A stretch of 64,000 nucleotides of DNA, taken from Anoplolepis gracilipes. Its lineage: Eukaryota; Arthropoda; Insecta; Hymenoptera; Formicidae. Positions 13,331 to 26,210 of this stretch are shown piece after piece. The stretch is taken from the NCBI RefSeq assembly GCF_047496725.1, contig NC_132970.1:10959001-11023000 (forward strand), read 5' to 3'. The translations under genes were made by a program, and so were the position numbers. Below the pieces are notes generated by a model. That model had not been told where the DNA came from. It saw only the letters and a program-made list of their open reading frames with translations, and ran no database searches. Numbering within the stretch: position 1 is the stretch's first letter; every line of letters starts with the position of its first letter.

Positions 13331-14400
13331 TTATAACCAGCAGCAAGTTAACTCACTCTAGTTCTCAAAGACGTTATATTTTTTGCCGTCAAGATATTTT
13401 TATTGCGATGACATTTTTAATAGACTCCGTCTACTATTAATTATGAAAGAAGATGAAAGAGTTTGGCTGTCAGCAATAGCCGCATCTTGAAAATTGAGAA
13501 AATATATTTGAGACCTTATACTTTTGTAATTTTTTTTCATCCATTGATGACGTCAAAATTGCAAAAATTTTACCTGAGTTTTTATTAAAATATCATAAAA
13601 TCTAAAATGTTAATATATGTATAAATACGTATCCATTAATATATCTATGTGATATTTCGAAAAAGTGCAAAGACACGTCAAAAGTCAAGAACCATTGTTT
13701 GAGGTTTATTGAGCGTCAATCACTCACACAACGTATGTGTGTCGTTTAAGTCCTTGCATGATTTTAGGAAATAGGTCAGTTGATAAATTGCAGAGAGCCT
13801 GTTCTCCGCGTTCAATGTAAATAGAGGCTGGCCATCGTTTCTCTACAGTGTACCACACAACGTATATTTTGCTTTGTAATCGCGGCAGTATACTATGAAC
13901 ATAATTATGTACACAGAGTCTATTTAATTATGCTTATTGCGCCACTACACTGCATCCGTGGTGAAACGGCTTTGCGAAACTTGGGCCGAAACCGATTGCG
14001 GTGTACTAAAACCTCATAGTCTCGCTCTTATTCGTATATCTAGCACGCGTATAAATAACTTGTTACCTAGCATGTGATTCACATCAGTTTCACAAAATTT
14101 CAACGACCCTTTTAAAATAGAAATTTGATTTTTTTTCTCTAATTTTATATAAGCATGATACGAATTCATGGCTTCAGACTGGAAACCATTTCTTTCTTTG
14201 TAGAGATTATTTGAAATAAAATATTTTAATTAACTGTATCTCTGTCTTCATATTTAATTCACTGAAACGAATAAATATACTTAAAAAAAAAATGCAAATG
14301 TTTATCATGAATCTGTTGCTTCTATACAAGTGTGTCTCTCCTGATACTTATGGATCGATTCTCTATAAAAGTATGAAAAAAATGAGAATATGGAGGTAGT

Positions 14401-14454
14401 AATAAATGTCACATATAACAAAAGCCTATATGAAACTCCTACGTGACATTTATT
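14401..14454. repeat. Hairpin with 12-bp perfect arms
   Basis: AATAAATGTCAC at 14401-14412 pairs exactly with GTGACATTTATT at 14443-14454 around a 30-base loop. The arms are too short to argue for a microRNA precursor. Confidence 0.75.
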
Positions 14455-14525
14455 AGAAGTGTAGATACGTGTGTTGTCTTAGTTAAAAAAGCTTATATTT
14501 TCTCTTCTTAAGTATCATATATCAA

Positions 14526-14546
14526 GATATATATATATTATTATTA

Positions 14547-14580
<34 letters not shown>
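14526..14580. repeat. Compound (AT)n/(TTA)n/(AT)n microsatellite
   Basis: AT run, five TTA-type units, then a longer AT run. Confidence 0.95.
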
Positions 14581-14584
<4 letters not shown>

Positions 14585-15406
14585 GCATCATAAAGTTAAA
14601 AAATAAGTATTAATGTCACACATATGATTTATGAGCATTCTTAACTCTTTCTTTTTAAGATTTGATCTGTTAAATTTAATACACTTTAAGCTCTTCATAT
14701 ATTTTTATATAACTATGAAATCCTGATATAATACGATATCGGTTTTAATGCAGAGTTCATTTTTAAAAGCCCAAGTTACTAGAGTTATTTTGTTAAATGC
14801 AATAAAAGAGAGAAGTATTGATTTCAATAAAAGTTTTTTTTAACTAAAAATTTATTATGTAATAAATTGACATATAGTATGTATAATGATATAACATAAA
14901 ATATTGAATATCAGGAATGTACTTCAATTCTATCGTATTCCCTTTCAATTATAGACTCTTTGATGAATTTGAAATTGACTTTTTCCATTTCTATTATTAA
15001 AAAGTGCACGTAAAGTCGATTACTCGATTGTATCGAAATTTGTGTCATCAATTTTCCGCGATGCTAGTTGGTTCTCTCGAGTAATCGCGCGACACGACCG
15101 TTCGGCACTCACTCTGTTACTTATTATTTCACGACAGGAAGAGCGAAACTATCTCAAATGATCGTACCATTTAACAGATGTCAAATCTAATTGTAAGTAA
15201 AAAAATGTTCAGTGCATAGACTTTTAGATATTATACAAGATTGTTAATATAGTTATATTTCATACGGTGACAGATGAAGCTAGGAATTTTTAAACATTAA
15301 GAAATTATTACACTTACTAACATATATTCACATTCAACTCAATAATAATGATTGCCCTGGTTTTATCTGTCATATTGCTGTTAGGAGTCTAATATATAGA
15401 AGCCTA

Positions 15407-16134
15407 CACAGTAAAAAGTAAAATGCTAATTTTAATATTTTTTGTCCCAGAAAGTTCACTTTAAGTTAAAATAACTCATTTATCGTGTGTTACTTATTGA
15501 CAAACTAGAAATATTAATAAATAATATAAATTAAACGCAAAACAAGCGACGAAGAGCTAACGCGGGTGAAGGGTGTGAAAAAGTTTTTTTCAACTGTATT
15601 TGAATTGAACTTCATATATATTTCAAACGTTTTAAATGGTAGTCGAAACGTTTGAAGTATATATGAAGTTCAAGCCGAATACAGTTGAAAAAGAAGTTTT
15701 TCTAACATCATATATATTTCAAACATTTCGAGTGGCAGTCGAAAATATAAATATAACATTAAATATAACATATAAATTGATTAAAAACTATATAAGAGTT
15801 ACAATAACTTGTAAGAAATATTGATAGAACATTTTAAAGTTCATAATTATTCAAAAATTTAAAAACTTTTTTTAGAATTTTAGATTGACTTTGAAATATG
15901 TTGATTGTTTGAAATTATTGTTAATAATGTATTAAAAACACTTAAAATAATATTTTATTTCTAAGAGACATACACAAAGTGTTAAGTTATTAAGTTGACA
16001 TAAATGTACATATAAAAATGTTATAAAAATAATAACATATCAGTGGTATGTTAATTTTACATTGAGGTAGTAATCAAAATACGGTAACACAAAAAAAAAA
16101 ATTTTAACATATAGACGTACAATTTTTTATTGTG
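15407..16134. mobile_element. TA-flanked non-autonomous element, 728 bp (family A, larger member)
   Basis: The ends CACAGTAAAAAGT and ATTTTTTATTGTG are imperfect inverted termini, each flanked by TA (15405-15406 and 16135-16136). The last 110 bp, read in reverse complement, resemble the left end of the MITE at 6603-6934, sharing ATAACATA, GTATGTTA and GTAACACAAAA-type blocks in the same order. That makes both members of one family. A separate palindrome sits inside at 15587-15692. The frame at 15636-15824 lies across that palindrome and is not a gene. Confidence 0.5.
15587..15692. repeat. Nested palindrome, two ~47-bp arms
   Basis: The left arm (TTTTTCAACTGTATT...AAACGTTT) pairs with the right arm (AAACGTTTGAAG...AATACAGTTGAAAAA) around TAAATGGTAGTCG. 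A third partial copy of the central unit follows at about 15706-15747 in direct orientation. Confidence 0.8.
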
Positions 16135-16524
16135 TATATAATTCAGTGTTATTATCAAAAAGTTTCGCACATTGTCTCGGGGAAGATCTTTCTGTTACAA
16201 TCAGCAATATACATCGTTACATAGAGACATGCGGTCTGCAGGATTATAAAATGTAGGAAATGTAGAGAAACAAAATTTTTTAAATTAGAATAACGATTGA
16301 AATGAAACAGAAAAAAAATAGATGAGAGGAAAAAGAAGATAATAGTGAAAAAAGTGATAGACTAAATATACATACATATATCAAATTAAATGCCTCAAAC
16401 TGAACTTTATTGTAAACATAGTAATAGCTTACAATAAAATTAATGAATGGAGAGATATGCGTAATTTCTTTACAATAATATCGATATTTTGATATAATAA
16501 AAATTGTTGCACTATTGTATGTGT

Positions 16525-17390
16525 TTTTAAGAAAAAGAAGAGGAAATAATAAAAGATTAGGAGAAAAAAAGAGAGACGCAAAGAGAAGAAAAGAGGATAA
16601 AATAAAGAATAATATAGAATAAAATAAAGATTAAGAACAGAAGATCAAAACCAGCAAAAAATATAAGAGAAGAGAAAAAGGATAGAAATAAAAGAAGCGA
16701 AAAAGAGACAGAGATTGTAAAAAAAGAAATAGAAAAATTAATGAACTTATAGATAGAAGTTAAGATTAATATAGAAAGAATTAAAAAAATTCAAAAATAC
16801 AGATCAGTAAGGAAAGATTGCAGCGATTACTTTGGAAAATATTGAACAAAAAAAAAAATAATAACAGAAAAAGAAAGAAGGTTGAGACGAAAGAAAGCTC
16901 TTGATATAAAAGAAAAGAAAATGCAATAGAATCTCAAAGAAATTTCAAAAAAAATAAATGAAGGAAGTGATGAAAGATTGTGGTTAAGATATAAAAAATA
17001 TAGATAGATGGGAAGTGATAAATATATAATGAGAAAAAAATGCAGAGAAGAGAAAGAGAATAAGAAATTAAAATGAAGAAAAAAATAGAATGAAAGAAAA
17101 AGATAGGAAGAATAAAAGAAGAGAAAAGGAAGAACAAGAGATAAAAGAAGTTAGGTTATTAAGGAGAAGAAAGAAGAAAAATTTGCAAAAAGAAAAGGAA
17201 GGGGTGGGAGAGATAATTGTGAAAGAATTGTAAAAGATAGTGTTTTGAAATGTAACAGGATTATACAAGCAGAATTGGCAAGGAATCGGAATCGGAAATT
17301 TTAGAAAAGTACAGAAGAAAGAAAGTAGAAAAGAAAAAGAAGAAAAAGAGACAGGGGCAAAGAAAATGTATATAATAGAAAAAAGGTTTA
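16525..17390. other. Long purine-rich plus strand, about 870 bp
   Basis: The plus strand is overwhelmingly A and G, with GAAAGAAG-, AGAGAAAA- and AAGAAGAAA-type runs, few T and very few C. Plus-strand translations are Lys/Glu/Arg-rich but broken by stops in all frames. The open minus-strand frames (16934-17137 and 17068-17397) are Phe/Ser/Leu-rich mirror artefacts. It may be a degraded low-complexity repeat, or a decayed Lys/Glu-rich retroelement reading frame. No reverse-transcriptase motif was found nearby. Confidence 0.6.
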
Positions 17391-17525
17391 TATACAAAAA
17401 AGGATAATTAAATTATAATGTAATTAGTCTATTATATAAAATGTGTCTAAGTTGCATACGTAATTATAAATATATATTTACGTATATTTATGTATACATA
17501 TTATGTATATGTGTACATATAGATT

Positions 17526-17528
<3 letters not shown>

Positions 17529-17563
<35 letters not shown>
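17529..17563. repeat. (TA)n microsatellite
   Basis: Pure TA run of about 35 bp. Confidence 0.97.
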
Positions 17564-17565
<2 letters not shown>

Positions 17566-18005
17566 TTTCTAAATAAAATATATTACATAATAAAAGGAAA
17601 TAAATGGCGCTTTGTAATGTTCTAGTCTTAATATAAAAATGTAGTGGAATACTTAATTAATAGTGGATATTAAAGATTAATGAGGCTTCGGGAACTAAAT
17701 TTTATGAACGTAAATGGACGAACTTCTTCCGAGTCAATTTCAAGAGAACTTTAATATTAATAGTCTCAATTCAAGATATTTTAAATAGAAGAATAAGAAA
17801 GTACATTTAGAAATTGAAAGAGAAAACTAAATGCTCTTTAAACAAATTTTACGAAGAAAAAGTCAATTGCGTTCATGTCAGAGTAATATTGAGACACATT
17901 TTCTTTGTATATTTTTATAATACTACACTCATGTATTTACCATCATTCTATTAATTTTTACAATATTTTTTAATCAACCGCGAACAATGATGACAATATA
18001 AGATG

Positions 18006-18226
18006 TCAATGTATTTGAAGAAGTTGTCCGATAGCTTTGATACCTATGGTATCCAATACCGAATAAGTAAAATAGTGATATCCGATAAAATTTATCACAG
18101 CGTCCCCAGAGACATCCTCTATACCGTAATCGATGGCCAAGTTCCCGAATACGCTATCCAAATTCCATAGCACAAATTGCGTGCCAATAGAAATCGATAA
18201 CATGGCGCATGCCATTCTACGTAACT
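18006..18226 (-). CDS. Possible minus-strand 3' exon or chance frame, unrecognised
   Basis: I do not recognise this product. On the minus strand, ATG at 18213-18215 opens a 69-codon frame ending at a TGA (18006-18008). The frame also continues upstream to an AG that could serve as a splice acceptor (the motif ending CCAG around 18227-18230). The peptide alternates hydrophobic, acidic and Gly residues, unlike the low-complexity frames elsewhere here. Nothing identifies a family. A frame of this length can arise by chance in this composition, so it is listed only as a candidate. Confidence 0.15.
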
Positions 18227-19130
18227 GGATTCGTAATTAAAAGCAGAATTTTACAACATGAAATGAAATACAACTTTTATTTTTTTGCAAAAACTTTGAT
18301 AAATGCGACGTTATAGCAGCCTTGTCTTCAATCGTTAATAACGAAGCAACTATAACTCCTTTTTATACTCCTTTTTTAGAATGTCTAGAAAAGTTTTTTC
18401 AATCGGTCTTTCAAGTGTCACAATCGCATTTTATTACTCATAATCGATTGATAATAGCATCATTTTTTTAACGCTGTCTGAATTTTCTGGAAAGCCCATA
18501 GTTGTATCTGCACGACAATTTTTCAGATTGTGCACTGCGAAACAGTGCGAAACGAATCCTGAATTGTACTGCAAAAACATGTAGCTTTTTTACGTAATAG
18601 AAAATCGATTTACACTAATTTAATTTATAGAAAAATTAGAAAATATTTTTTTGTATTTTTTTAACTAAATTTTTTTAACAGTAAACGCTGTTTACAAATA
18701 GTACGTAGATGTGCTTGAATATGAGAATTTATGTCTAATTGAACTTCATATTCCCATACAAGTATTCGTTTAATGCTGATGTCATAAAGTTCGATTTTAC
18801 ACTAATGCAACGTAACGATAGCTACATTCTGGACTAGGAAAACCACTGTATATGTGATATAAATATCTTGCGTTTAATGTTGCGTTATTTACTTTACGGT
18901 TTACCTCATCGCGTAAAACACGTTTAAATGCTGTGCGCGGCATTTCATTTAACAATGAAATGAATGAATTCCCGGGGCTTTGTACCAAGCGACCAAGTTA
19001 TTTCGTATAAATTTTGTCCGACTGTTTACACGATAAATTTGTTACGCTGAATTTCCTTATTTTGCGCGTTTTACAGTCGACAATCGAAACTTCTGTTTAA
19101 TCTTTATCTGAAACTTAATTTCAGAACGTA

Positions 19131-19794
19131 GTTGGAAATAGGTAACAGGCAGTACTTAAGCATAGCTCTGGGCACTAACTGTAATTGGACTGGATTAATT
19201 GGGACCTCGATCAAGGAATCAAATTTGGATATGCAGCAGATAAGCGATGACCGGGCTGCTGCCGTCGGTTTATCTAATTAATCACACTGTATTACTGATC
19301 AATATCATCGCTTTTTGATAAAACGATAGACAATTCCACTCGTTACACACATTATACAATTTTGTATAAAATTGCGCCAACACTGCGGCGATAAAAAAAT
19401 TTCGCAAACAAATAGCTGTTGTAAATCAACGTGACAACATGAAGCGAACTAATCGAATCGTTTAGCTGTAAAAAAAGTCATGGCAAAATAAAGCTGGTTT
19501 CCAGCAGCTTTGTTACCACTGTACGTATCCACGTGAAAGCTGCAGGAAGATAAATCACATTATGACGATCGTAAATGGAAAATCGTTCCGAATAAATCGA
19601 TGGAAAGAACATTCCTGGATCGCACAAATGCGGTTACGGTTCCGTGCAAAGTGCATCAAATCAAATTAATTCGATTCTGCGCGTTTCTTCCATCCGTCCG
19701 GATTAACTTTCGCGTAAATGTCGACGCGATTCCGTCGAAATGGTCGTGGGTCACGACCGCGAAGGGAAATAGAGGCGGGCTATTGTTTTCGGGT

Positions 19795-19825
<31 letters not shown>

Positions 19826-20290
19826 AAAAAAACACACACACTGTATAAACATGAGGACAATACTGACCGCGAGGGTGAATTAACGCGGCGAAATCGATCG
19901 GACAGTTTCCGCGCAAGCGTTGCGCTCGCTCGAACGCGCCAGCGAATTCGAATTAATTACGTGCATCCCTTCGCAGGCGTGGAAATTCTCCAAAACGAAA
20001 TCACGCGATGCGAAATATGTGCCGCGATGCATGTATACCTCGGTTAGTGCGGTATGTAATAGCACTCGAACGGATACGAGTGGTTCTCCACTTTGTCATC
20101 GTTGCGCATGGCGATAATAAAACTAAGGCCAAAATGGAAGTGCGCGAAATGGAAGTCGAGTGGAGTGCAATGCGTTTATTGTCCCCAAGCCTTAAGTGTT
20201 ATGTACGGATTACAGTACCTGGCAAAATTATTCCTCATACGCCGTGTAATCTTATAAGCGTTAAACAAATATTTGGTCTTTTTTAATTTT
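19131..20290. other. CpG-richer block, possible regulatory or conserved non-coding DNA
   Basis: More than 1 kb of balanced, CpG-rich sequence. It includes ATCTAATTAATCACA near 19272, a homeodomain-type TAAT cluster. Several overlapping frames of 60-109 codons occur on both strands around 19600-20286, and none shows a recognisable domain. Mutual overlap on both strands argues against coding. The purine repeat at 19795-19824 interrupts the block. Confidence 0.45.
19795..19841. repeat. (AG)n then (AC)n compound microsatellite
   Basis: AG run at 19795-19824, an A run, then ACACACAC at about 19832-19841. Confidence 0.95.
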
Positions 20291-20353
20291 GATAAGCTTT
20301 ATCTCTGTTATAAGATAGTTTGAAAGAATTCTTATTATATTCTTAAGTCTGAA

Positions 20354-20376
20354 TTTTTTTTTTTTTTTTTTTTTTT
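20354..20376. repeat. T23 homopolymer
   Basis: A single uninterrupted T run; read on the minus strand it is an A tail-like tract. No retroposon body could be identified next to it. Confidence 0.95.
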
Positions 20377-20639
20377 ACAAAAAGTCTCGAGATAACTTAA
20401 TGTATTTAATTCTAATTAACTTTTTTAAAACTATTTTTATAAAGTTATACAAAAATTTAGATATTAAAAAGTTTCGCAGTTGATATTAAAAGTCTCACAG
20501 TTTATATGATAATTGATCCTGATATGACATCTGAACTTTCGCCGTGCAAAAGCCATTACACACTTTTCACAGTTTATAGTGAAATAATCCGCTGAATAGT
20601 GGCTGAAGAAACACAGCCAGATAATACAGAAGCGCGAAC

Positions 20640-21170
20640 GAGTGGTAGGTGGAAGACACGACTGTGCGCTTTTCTCAGTAGACATTTCGCGAAAGTTAAT
20701 TCCAGCGAGAATTCCGTTCCTCTCTTATCTGCTTGCGCTTCGCTTTTCTCATGCGACCGACACTTTTAATAGCTGTTCAGGATGTTCTAAAGGTCGGGAG
20801 AGATCGCACTTAACAGTAAGATCAGTCAAGAAGACTGAAAGCGACGATCGTGAAGCGTACGATTCGGGCACGTTTTGCGTAAACGAGAACGAAATGATCC
20901 TTGTCGAAACGAGACAAATGTTGCTGAATTCATCCGTGAAGGTACAGGTCCCGGAGGCAGATTGTCCCGCAGACTAACTGCAGTTGGATGTTTCTGCGGC
21001 AACTTTGCTCGTGATCTCGAATTCGATGGCAACTCTCAAGCTAAATACCATTATTTAGTCATTGTTTTGTACGTGGTATATGTCATCTGTGTTTGCTAAT
21101 TCCAAATCTCTACCACTATCTGATGCTAAATGCGATCATCTGCGACGCCCGGCTTAGTTCTTGTAGAATG
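20640..21170. other. CpG-richer block, no recognisable gene
   Basis: It holds a plus-strand frame at 20642-20977 (111 codons, starting at GTG) and an overlapping minus-strand frame. Neither has identifiable motifs. Confidence 0.45.
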
Positions 21171-22320
21171 ATTGAACGTGGAGAACAATTGTCCTAAATA
21201 ACGAACAATTATATACACATCTATGCACGTACAATCCGATGTATTGCAAAATGTAATGAAAATATCTAAATTGATAAGACGTAAAGAGCTCAGTCTATGA
21301 CAGAGTTTCTCCGAGCTACCTTTACATCTTTAAATGATTTATCATCTTCTATCATATCAATTTATTTTTATAATGTTTCAGAAATTATGTAAGAATTATA
21401 CAAGAATTTTATCGCATAATTTAATAAAAAATTCAACTGAATTTCTCCTTTTGTATCCTTGCCTTTATTTTAGACTTATTTTATAGCAAAACAAAAACAA
21501 ATTGTATACGTAGCTTAATTTCTTTTCATTAATCTTCTCTCTTAATTATCACTCGGCATTCTCTTAGAAAAAAATTGAGTTGTAGTTATTATAATAATTT
21601 GTGCTTAATTGTCTTTAAATCTAACTCATTAAATTCTTTAACGCGGATTCCTTATCAATATATTCGCACATCTCTCCAATATGTATCTATGTAACAAAAA
21701 CTTATGCGATCATACAGATTTATTGCGGAAACAGAGAGATTTCGTTTTTCGTACAATAAAACAATTTTTTCTCACATCACCAAGTTTATTTCATATAAAT
21801 AATATGTATATGCAATCAAACAACATACATTTTGCAAACCGATTGAGGTTTCATACGTTTTCACGAAAGTGTTTATTGCATCATACATTTTTTTCAGATG
21901 GTTTTAAAAAATCTTTCTAGTTATTAAGTTTTTATGAGATTTTATTGTTTTGACGTTATAAAATGCTATAGCAACAAGTCAATTAATTTGCAGAAGATTC
22001 TGCAATAGAGAGAATTTTTTAAATTTACAGAAGAATTTGATTTCAACAATCAGTTTGCAAAGTCCAATTTAAAAAAAAACTTTTAAAACTGGATAATGTT
22101 TGAACATAAGCTTTAAGAATTCTTTAAATCTGATAACAACAATAACAAGGAAATTTTTTTTTTCTGTTTTGATTGAACCGCATCTCTTATCGTCTCGTGG
22201 AATATTTACATATAAATTAATTGAAACATGCAAACATGCAAGCATGCGCGATTGAAGACATAACAAACGGATACAGTCGAATAAGTTCGGTCTTATACTG
22301 TGAAAAGTAATTCGTTTCAA
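21171..22320. other. AT-rich non-coding stretch
   Basis: No supportable gene. A weak inverted repeat (AAGACGTAAAGAGCTC against GAGCTACCTTTACATCTT) lies at about 21275-21332. Confidence 0.5.
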
Positions 22321-22860
22321 GACGACGGAGGCAGCCTAGTATAAAGAAAAATTAATCGCCTCTCAGGGTGCCGTAATCAAGGAATATGCGAAACGATAAA
22401 GTAGGCCGATCCGTTTAATAAATGAAGTTGACCGTCGTGATAAGCTAGAAAATAGCAGGCAGAAAATTCGCTATGGCCGAACTACAGGCTGTGTTAGGGC
22501 TATGTAACGGAGTGCTTTATCGAGAGTTCCGCGTGTGAGCGTACTTTAAAGCAGGGAGCACGAGAAAAAAAATGCAACGAGAAGAACAGTGAGCGATCTT
22601 AGCCACGCGATAAAGTTAGTGTGAGCGACTTCTAGAAAAGGGGTTACCCAGGCAGCGGATCGATCTACCGCAGAATACTCGAGAACGATTCTATCTCCTG
22701 AATCCTTAATCACTCTAAATGGTAATGTTGGCAATAACTTTGCCAGGAATAACGAGCAATTTGAAAACGGACTTTTAAATTCGGATCTTTCCCGATCTAT
22801 CTCTTTGAAAGACAACATCGTTCATTTTGGCTCATTTTTTATTACAGCCTGAAAGCCTCA
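22321..22860. other. CpG-richer block, no recognisable gene
   Basis: A balanced-composition island. A 21-codon ATG frame at 22473-22538 and a 90-codon minus-strand frame at 22546-22818 are present without supporting features. Confidence 0.45.
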
Positions 22861-23578
22861 TTTCCATCAGTTAAAAAAAATGTTAAATACTGTGTGTTAT
22901 GCGTTTACTTTGCAAATTATTTTTTATTTCTGAATTATACATAATTACCTTGATTATATAAAAATGTTATTTAAAATAAACTCTAAAAATCTCTCATGCA
23001 TCGCCTGCTTTTTATATTAAAAATGCCTGATTTTCGATTTACCACAAAATTACTGCATATGATCTGCAAATCAAATTGTATTTGACATGTGCTATATAAG
23101 TTATTGATAAATGCTATCGCCAATTGTCCCTTTAAAACATATTTTACAATTGTTTCGATTAAATGGCTGGGCTAATATTGGTGATGAATCAACGAGATCG
23201 TGGCAACGCATATAAAGTTAATATATACGTATGAATATATAGGGAACAATAAAACTAAATACAATCACTCTCGAATATTCGACATTATTTACTTCATCTA
23301 CGCCAGACCGTCGAACGATGATATCAGGCACATCACAAATATGATTTCACCTTTTATGACAGGTTCAATCGAATTCGATTCAGCGTTACTGCTGATAACA
23401 AATAGTGCTGATGTTGACAAAGGTATTTTCAGTTTATCATCTTATCGTTATTGAAAGTCAATACAATTGTACATTTATTTACGCGTGCTATATTTTAATA
23501 ACTATTCAAAAATATTTGACAAACGAAAGAGAAACAAAATAGAGAGAAGAAAATAATATTGTTATTATTTTATTTTGC

Positions 23579-23631
<53 letters not shown>

Positions 23632-23700
23632 GTGAATATATGTATACATATATGTATGTTACTTAATAAGACTTAATTTTGATTAAAAAAAAAAAAAGTA
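22861..23700. other. AT-rich non-coding stretch with a TA repeat
   Basis: The TA run lies at about 23592-23625, followed by degenerate TATG steps to about 23660. No gene is supported. Confidence 0.6.
23592..23625. repeat. (TA)n microsatellite
   Basis: Pure TA run of about 34 bp. Confidence 0.96.
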
Positions 23701-24450
23701 ACAAGTACTTGTTTCGTATAATTTTTACTCGACTCGCAAGTTCAACACGGTACAGACTGTTTCTGCGTAAATGCACTGGTAATCTTCGTACGTTGGTCGC
23801 ATGTCAGCTTGAGTTTTCTTTACTAATGGTATCCGGCGCATTTTATCTGAATCTATGGCGGCTCGCGGAGTGTAAAATAGTCACGTGAGACACGCGGACC
23901 GGTGTGTCGCACACGCGATTGGTATTTATGGTACCGAGAACAAGCGTCACGGTTTGTAAATCTGTTCTTACATATTCGCTCTTGCACGTAGTCGCACGAA
24001 CGCGGGTGCTTTTGATTTGCGTATCGTGGGGGTCACATATGTGCGAATGCACAGGCCGGATGATATCATTGCCCTTCGGCGTGAATTATTATCGCGAAAG
24101 GATTCATGCAAATGAGATGAGAAGACCAGGGAAAAAAATGTTAATCTTCCTACGCGTTGCATAAATCAGCATACTGATACGCGGAGCGTGGTGCTTAGGG
24201 GATGAATAGAGCGTAAGAAGTACTTCACCATTAGAACGTTTCCATTTACGTTTGTTGGAGAAATAGCGGGAGAAAGAGGGGAGGGAGGAAAGGCAAATCT
24301 CTTTTAATTATACTGTGCCGCAGTTTCTCACTAATGCGCGCGATGCCGAGTAATTAGCATAATTCCTTGTAATGCGCGAAGCGATCGCATGCTACCGCGC
24401 GTAATTCAAAACGAAAAAATATGCGAAATATATATTAGGTGTTGCGACGG
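23701..24450. other. CpG-richer block, no recognisable gene
   Basis: Overlapping 64-86 codon frames on both strands around 23840-24164 carry no identifiable domain. A G-rich run (AGAGGGGAGGGAGG) lies near 24276. Confidence 0.45.
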
Positions 24451-25270
24451 TGCTCTGTTTATGATTTATTAATTACGTATTATAAAGTAGCGCGGTATTT
24501 TGTATTCATTTAAGATATTCGCTTACGAAGAAATTTCCTTTATTGCTTAATTATTCTAATTGTGGATATAAGAAGAAGAATGAAAAAGCAGCAGTAATAA
24601 ATGAATGAGTGCCCTCAATGTCAAAATAATAAATATTATTTGGTATAATTAACTTCTTATTAATGCATTTTAAAAATTAATTCTACGAAAATTCTGTCTT
24701 TAAAAAAAAAAATATTTTAAGATTTAGAGATATCTTTTTATATGCAACCCAGTTTGTTTATTCTGGGAGTCAACATATTTGACAATCTCGATAATAATTC
24801 GATTGACCTTAAGGAAGAGGGAGTGTATTCTATTTAAAGAAAGGCGTTTGTGCCAGCATTTTCTGCAATTTATTTTGCCAAACAACTCTTATTTGAAAAT
24901 ACTTTGAATAATTAGATAAAAATTGTTATTTTAAAACTAATAAAATATTCACGCGACAAATTATACTAAATATATATGTTTTTTGTCAATAAATAAATTG
25001 TCGACAAAATTGCGTAAAATTGTATTAATGTGATTTCTGTTATATAAATGGGTGTACTAAGACAAGAAATTGTTTAGACAACAACTAAAGTTAAGGGATA
25101 AACTTGAATGGCTTAAATATATAATACTTATATAATATATCACTGACGGATCGTAATAAATTTATATTCTGATTATGTTTCACGATCTCTCAGATATGAA
25201 TCGCACGAGTCTTGCTTCTGCAAATAAAATTAGCTTCAAACTACAAATCATACGAAGAATTAGATAAATT
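24451..25270. other. AT-rich non-coding stretch
   Basis: Nothing beyond short A and T runs is seen. Confidence 0.6.
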
Positions 25271-25749
25271 TATTATATGTCGCGTGATATATATTCGTCG
25301 CAATCCTCTCCGACGACAAAAATGGGGTAGTATAACTTACGAGCGATAACTCATTGTCGGTCGTACATACGCAAACCGCGATTGTGCGGGTGGGAGATAC
25401 GGTCGAGTAATTGATTAAGGTAAATGGAAAAATTTCTCCAATCGCGCGTACTTATTCAATTCCGACGAGCTCGTATTTGTTGTAAAATACGGGGCCATCG
25501 TGGATTTGCCGTCGCGCGAGAGAAGCCAGAATTCTGTTTAGAAAATGAAGCGAATGAAGAATAGCGAAAAACGAAACCGACAAAGAGAGGAGGGGAGAAT
25601 GAAGGGGGGATAGTCTAGGAATTAAAACAAAGTACAAGTGCTACCACACTGGTCCACGGAGAGCACCGCAAACCAACACGAAGGAAAAAGACTTTTTAAT
25701 CTTGTACATCAGCTGCAGCCATTTCGCTTCTGGTCGCATGGGATTCCCC

Positions 25750-25789
<40 letters not shown>

Positions 25790-26210
25790 GGTTCTCTGTC
25801 TCTTGATCCATTCATTCTCTCTCTCATTCTGTTCTCTCACCATTCTTGAATTATCTCGCATTCTCCATCTATGTCTGTCCTTCTTTCCCTGCAGCTATTT
25901 CACACTTTCTTCTCAATGCCTGTCGTAAAGGTCCGATCAAATTAACCTAACGATCGATTTCACGTTCCGCTCCTTCCCGCAACTCTTCTTCTGCCCTTTA
26001 CTAACCTTACAGCATCGCGCATTTACCATCGTAATCCTCCTCTAATCACAGTGCCTCCGGCTATCTATTCCCACGGTTTTTGATTACCGCTAAGACGCAA
26101 TCTGTCTTTCGATGGTGCGGTTACACCAGTAATCCGATCCCATCTTGCTTTACATTCTCTTTTATTTTTGTGCTACGTTTCCTTATATTACTAGCAAGCA
26201 AACGTGAGGA
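25271..26210. other. CpG- and pyrimidine-richer block
   Basis: Balanced composition with the CT repeat at 25752-25785 and T/C-rich sequence after it. The frame at 25638-25928 runs through the CT repeat and is an artefact. Confidence 0.5.
25752..25785. repeat. (CT)n microsatellite
   Basis: CT run of about 34 bp. Confidence 0.97.

Larger units (their letters stand above)
13331..15400. other. AT-rich non-coding stretch
   Basis: No supportable gene. It includes a short hairpin at 14401-14454, a compound TA/TTA repeat at 14526-14580 and a slightly CpG-richer patch around 15040-15180. Confidence 0.55.
17391..19130. other. AT-rich non-coding stretch
   Basis: It contains the AT repeat at 17529-17563. 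A possible minus-strand 3' exon at 18006-18226 is listed separately. Otherwise no gene is supported. Confidence 0.5.

Noticed and set aside
14401..14454. microRNA precursor
   Set aside because: Perfect pairing covers only 12 bp per arm with a 30-base loop; typical precursors pair over 20 bp or more.
17068..17397. 109-codon minus-strand Phe/Ser-rich frame
   Set aside because: It is a mirror artefact of the purine-rich plus strand.
20354..20376. Retroposon poly(A) tail on the minus strand
   Set aside because: No retroposon body, target duplication or coding remnant is visible beside the homopolymer.
22473..22538. 21-codon peptide starting MAELQAVLG
   Set aside because: Too short to separate from chance, start context is ordinary, and no donor or signal feature accompanies it.
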